From Nephromyces sp. MM_2019 (lineage: Eukaryota; Apicomplexa; Aconoidasida; Nephromycida), in assembly GCA_015657535.1 (NCBI GenBank), contig JADHZB010000867.1, forward strand, positions 1-21,965: a DNA stretch of 21,965 bases, in the 5' to 3' direction. Positions 18,247 through 21,965 of the stretch are shown one piece after another (position 1 is the first letter of the stretch; each line of letters opens with the position of its first letter). Both the position numbers and the translations under genes were made by a program. The notes under the pieces were generated by a model that made no database searches, was not told the DNA's origin, and saw only the letters and a list, made by a program, of their open reading frames with translations.

Positions 18247-20806
18247 CTAAAACTCTTTAATGATATCTAACTAGAAATTTAGATATTTACACATAATAAT
18301 TTGATTTACTCAACAGTGTGTAAAAATCAGTTTCATAACCTCACTCAGAAATGTATTCAAAATCTCTACATTCATTCTCTCTGTTTCAATATCTTTCTAA
18401 ATTCGAGATTATGTATACATGTGTAATCTTATGAAATTTCAAATCCTAAAAGCACAACTTACCTCCAATTCCTCAACTCTTGATTCAAAGTGTAGAGTGG
18501 GTGTGTAGAGCTCTAGATTTTCTTTATATATATTATAATCAGATTCACACACTAATAATTTTTCTTCATTTTCCTTTATTAAACTTCGTAATTGATTTAT
18601 TGCAGCCAACTCTGACTCGCAGTCCCAAACTCGTTTATATATCGTCTCTAACACACTTTTATGTTTGGATGATTTCTGTACTCAAATTATATTAGATAAA
18701 AAATATTTTAGATATTATTTGTGTTTTATATTGTTTGTGTGTCAACTTCATATGATTTGGGTGTCCTTTGTACATTACAACATAATTTGAATATCAGTTC
18801 AATATTATGTGAGTCTAGTTATGTTTGCACGTATATGTTTTTAAAGAGAATTTCACATAATTGATAACACACAAACTTCTTTTTTTAACTAACAATACTC
18901 ATTTGAAATTCATTTAAACCTTGAGATATGTTACATTTGTGAGTAAAATGAGCCTGTAGTTCTGTCTTTAATTCTGACCACTCCTCTTTAAATGCAACTA
19001 ATTCCTCATAAATTGATTTATTGAGACCAATCAGGTATTTCTAAGCCAAAGTAAAAAATTGAAAAAATATCTAGTTTCAGGTATTCTATGCACACATATA
19101 TTAATAACCGAAAAGTCATCATTTTGGGTGACATTCTTTAACATCCATATAAACGGTTCTGAATTCTCTAAATCTTTCAATGTGTAACTCTATAACATTG
19201 TTCGAATTATATTATTTGTATTTCATTTAGTATGTGGTTTTTTTAGTAAGGTGTGTTTATGATGAGAAGTGTGTGTGTGTATGTGCTAACTAGAGTTTTA
19301 TTTGTTTCAATTTCATACCTCTAAAGCTGATTCGCTTTTCTTTCTTAATCCAATACTTTGAATATATTCAAATATCTGAATTTAGAGAAAGTAATTCGAA
19401 TTATATCCAAATTATTTATGAATTAAAAATTCAATTTTATATCTTAATTAGTGTTTACATATATATATATATATATATGTTATAAACGTTTGTTAAAAGA
19501 AGTATATATAAACATGTAGATATATACACATGTGTGAATATGTAAATATATTTATGTCTACAGATTTGTGTATGTATGGTTAAACAAATATAAATGTGTA
19601 TCAATATATGCATATGTATATGATGTGTGTGTGGATCCAAGAGCTTGTACATATATATGTATACATTTTTTATTTATTTTACCTCTTTCAAAATTGAGTT
19701 GATGTAATAAACACTTTTGACCTAAATTTAAACATAGTTAAACGTTTTCAAAACTTTTTAGAAAATTGTGCAAAACAAAAAATATATTTGATTAACTTGT
19801 TGGTCAGTAAATTCACTTGCTTTATATAAGTTTAATTCATCTGTATTAACACCTAAAATTGCAATTAAATTATATAACAATTAGTTCGTTTATTTTGCTT
19901 ATATTACATATTCACTATTTACTGAAAAAGTGAATCTAAGTAGAAAATGATTATGCACAGATATAGATATATACATATATATGTTTTATCAAAAGGGATT
20001 TTTTATAAATTGAGTGATATTTTATCCGGTGTGAAACTTATTTTCAAAAAGATGTGTGTAAATAAAAACTGTGTATATAGCTCATTCACTTCCAAGTACA
20101 TCAAGTGTATAAAAAAACGATGTATTTATGTTATATAAACAAGCCGGTACATAAGATATACGTTTGTAATAGTAAAATTGTGACATATTAATATCATTAC
20201 TTGGTAAATGATTAAATATATCTATATATAAATCGGTCAAAACTTTTTGTAATTCATCCAAGTTATTATCAAGATTATTTAAACTTTTGTCAACTTTCAA
20301 TGTTTGAAATTTCAAGCAAACTTCTCTGTAAAAGACAAAAATTTAACAATTTATCTAATTTAGCTAAGCAATATTAAAATCATATGAAAAATATTGAACT
20401 TATACCCACATAAACATACTCATAAATTTGCGTATACTTATGATTATTAATACAACTTGCTCAGTTTCTTAGCACACACATCAATAAAACAATATAAATC
20501 ATATTATTATTTAACACAGCTTGCATTGATTCTGAATACACGCAAAATACGCATTATAACTAATATGCTCTATGCAGCCTAAAAGATTTTATACGTATAA
20601 ATAAACACACACATTATATTTAATACAATATATATATTTTGAAAATATATACACAAACATTGATTTATTATACTTTAATTAAATAATGTGACTATAATTG
20701 TACGCATCTAAACTTACTGTAAGTTATGTATAGTATTATTAAAATAAGGTAGAATATGACAAATTAACACATTATTTTCTTTAAATAAATAACTCAAATC
20801 ATCCAT
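18247..20806 (-). CDS. Coiled-coil protein, ten exons, 315 aa, family unknown
   Basis: Exons: 20806-20718, 20325-20141, 19852-19797, 19721-19683, 19375-19319, 19189-19109, 19040-18894, 18675-18463, 18396-18340, 18270-18247 (TAG). All nine junctions agree in phase; introns are 66-392 nt. The start MDDLSYLFKENNVLICHILP is the first ATG after an acceptor-like TTTTCAG, so a 5' leader intron or an extra upstream exon is possible. The protein is helical throughout. Residues 31-65 are Leu/Asn/Asp-rich (LNNLDNNLDELQKVLTDLY). Residues 180-310 show heptad-like spacing with many Glu, Lys and Leu (YEELVAFKEEWSELKTELQ; INQLRSLIKENEEKLL; RVEELEKDIETERMNVEILN). No catalytic or nucleotide-binding motif is seen. 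A structural or cytoskeletal/spindle subunit is plausible but is inference. The last 24-nt exon is the least certain; an alternative last exon is also in phase. Confidence 0.84.
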
Positions 20807-21882
20807 TCTGTCTGAAAATGTGTATATACAATTTTTAAATTAATTTTATAGAATCTATTTTTAATCTTATCATAAAATAATTAACAAACCAAAAATTTCC
20901 CAGCTTTTTTGATATGTTAAATTTTTATTTATAAATGACTATAAAATTACGATAATTCATTTACTCATTCTTTTGCGTGTGTGTGTATATAATTTTTTTA
21001 ATTATTGTGTTTATGTGCGTTATATAGTTTTTTTTTTGTGTGTGCTTCTGTTGACTAATTTTTTGTGTGCCTGTGTGTGTTTATATGTTTTTTCATTTTG
21101 TGTTAGATATTTATTTTATTATATGTATGTGCTGGTTATATTTTGGTTTACTATATATTTGTATTATATGTTTCCTTTATTATAATTGTGTGTTTACTAT
21201 AATTGTTTTTTATTATGTGTATATGTGTATATTTATTTCTTGTGTGTATATGTATTTATATTTTTTAATTTCAGGTTTAAATGTACAATTAATATAATAT
21301 TACATTCAACGGATTGTATTTATACTTATGGAGGATTTGTGTAAGATCTATTAGAAAAATTTATTGAGATGTAGATGTATATATTGAATGAAATTATATA
21401 CAGTTGTTTGTTATGTCTTTATATCTGTATAGTGTGATTTATATTTGTATTTTATGATTCTTATGTGATAGATATATATATATATATACGTTTATATGCT
21501 TTATATTGAGCAACTGTTTGTGTGTGTAAAAATATTTAAGTTAATTTTATCAATGACGAAAATTTATAGGCAAGCATAGTATTATTTATTGTTTAAATAT
21601 ATTTTAATTATAAATGTATGTCTGCATCACACATACATATGTCTCAGAACAATTTTATGAGTATAATTTATTTTTAATGGGGTTATAATTTCAAAAAAGC
21701 TGAAACATTTTTAAGTATTTGATAAACTGTAAATATATTACAAATATAATACAAAAACAAAAATTTTATTTTTGTGCATATATCTAATTCGTTTTCTTTA
21801 TTTTATTAATTATGCTAAATCTCTACAATTTTGATAAACAAAATAAATAATTTCAAAGTAGATGTTGAAAATTTTGAGCAAA
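20807..21882. other. Spacer between the coiled-coil gene and the kinase terminal exon
   Basis: Both flanking genes are on the minus strand, so this holds the coiled-coil promoter and the kinase 3' end. The plus strand is T-rich with TGTG patches at about 20975-21260. The remainder is AT-rich with (TA)n near 21470-21488. I see no exon that joins in phase. Confidence 0.5.
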
Positions 21883-21930
21883 TTAATTAAAAAATGGGTG
21901 TAAGAGAGCGTCTTCTGCTGTTATACGATC
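21883..21930 (-). CDS. Protein kinase, last exon only (gene continues past the right edge)
   Basis: On the minus strand, an acceptor (TTTACACATAG) at 21931-21932 is followed by a 48-nt exon reading DRITAEDALLHPFFN and TAA. This is the subdomain XI signature of Ser/Thr protein kinases, where the pattern R-[IVL]-[TS]-A-x-x-A-L-x-H-P-[FW]-F ends the catalytic lobe; the Arg is the conserved residue that pairs with the APE Glu. Ending two residues after HPF means the kinase domain is at the C-terminus, common among CMGC kinases (CDK, CLK, PRP4 types). Calcium-dependent kinases share the motif but normally continue into EF-hands, so they fit less well. All other exons are outside the window, so the subfamily is undetermined. 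Confidence 0.8.
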   Translation of the reverse strand, partial: DRITAEDALLHPFFN

Positions 21931-21965
21931 CTATGTGTAAAAATTAGATTATATATATATATATA

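Overview
The window looks like nuclear DNA from an AT-rich, intron-rich unicellular eukaryote. Genes are spliced with GT..AG introns, all three standard stop codons are used as stops, and there are no bacterial-type operons. The 40S ribosomal protein S5 (uS7) reads as apicomplexan-like, so an apicomplexan, perhaps piroplasm-related, is my best guess; that placement is inference. Introns and spacers are full of degenerate CA/TG and TA microsatellite sequence, and almost no gene is visible as one open frame. I rebuilt the genes by joining short exons whose splice phases agree.

Layout, left to right. (1) 169-1661 (+): last five exons of a gene entering from the left, product unknown. (2) 1961-3748 (-): three-exon gene, 397 aa, with a mitochondrial-type presequence; convergent with (1). 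(3) 4993-6093 (-): three-exon gene for a 97-aa single-span membrane protein. (4) 7388-7744 (-): single-exon 118-aa protein with a signal peptide or anchor. (5) 9175-14252 (-): twelve-exon gene, 373 aa, for an S-adenosylmethionine methyltransferase resembling gamma-tocopherol methyltransferase, with an N-terminal membrane segment. (6) 16567-17733 (+): four-exon gene for ribosomal protein uS7. (7) 18247-20806 (-): ten-exon gene for a 315-aa coiled-coil protein. (8) 21883-21930 (-): last exon of a protein kinase whose body lies beyond the right edge.

The methyltransferase and uS7 genes diverge from a 2.3-kb shared upstream region in which the plus strand switches from TG-rich to CA-rich. uS7 and the coiled-coil gene converge. 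There is no evidence that the genes form a pathway. The two proteins of the left half with mitochondrial-looking features are neighbours on the same strand, but a functional link is untested.

The spacers hold several tandem repeats: a 32-bp TG minisatellite containing an N, a 34-bp repeat, an exact 25-bp duplication and a C-rich array inside a methyltransferase intron. They also hold a few hairpins. I found no tRNA, rRNA, CRISPR array or transposon. Two ambiguous bases (8921 and 9656) fall in repeat-rich sequence.
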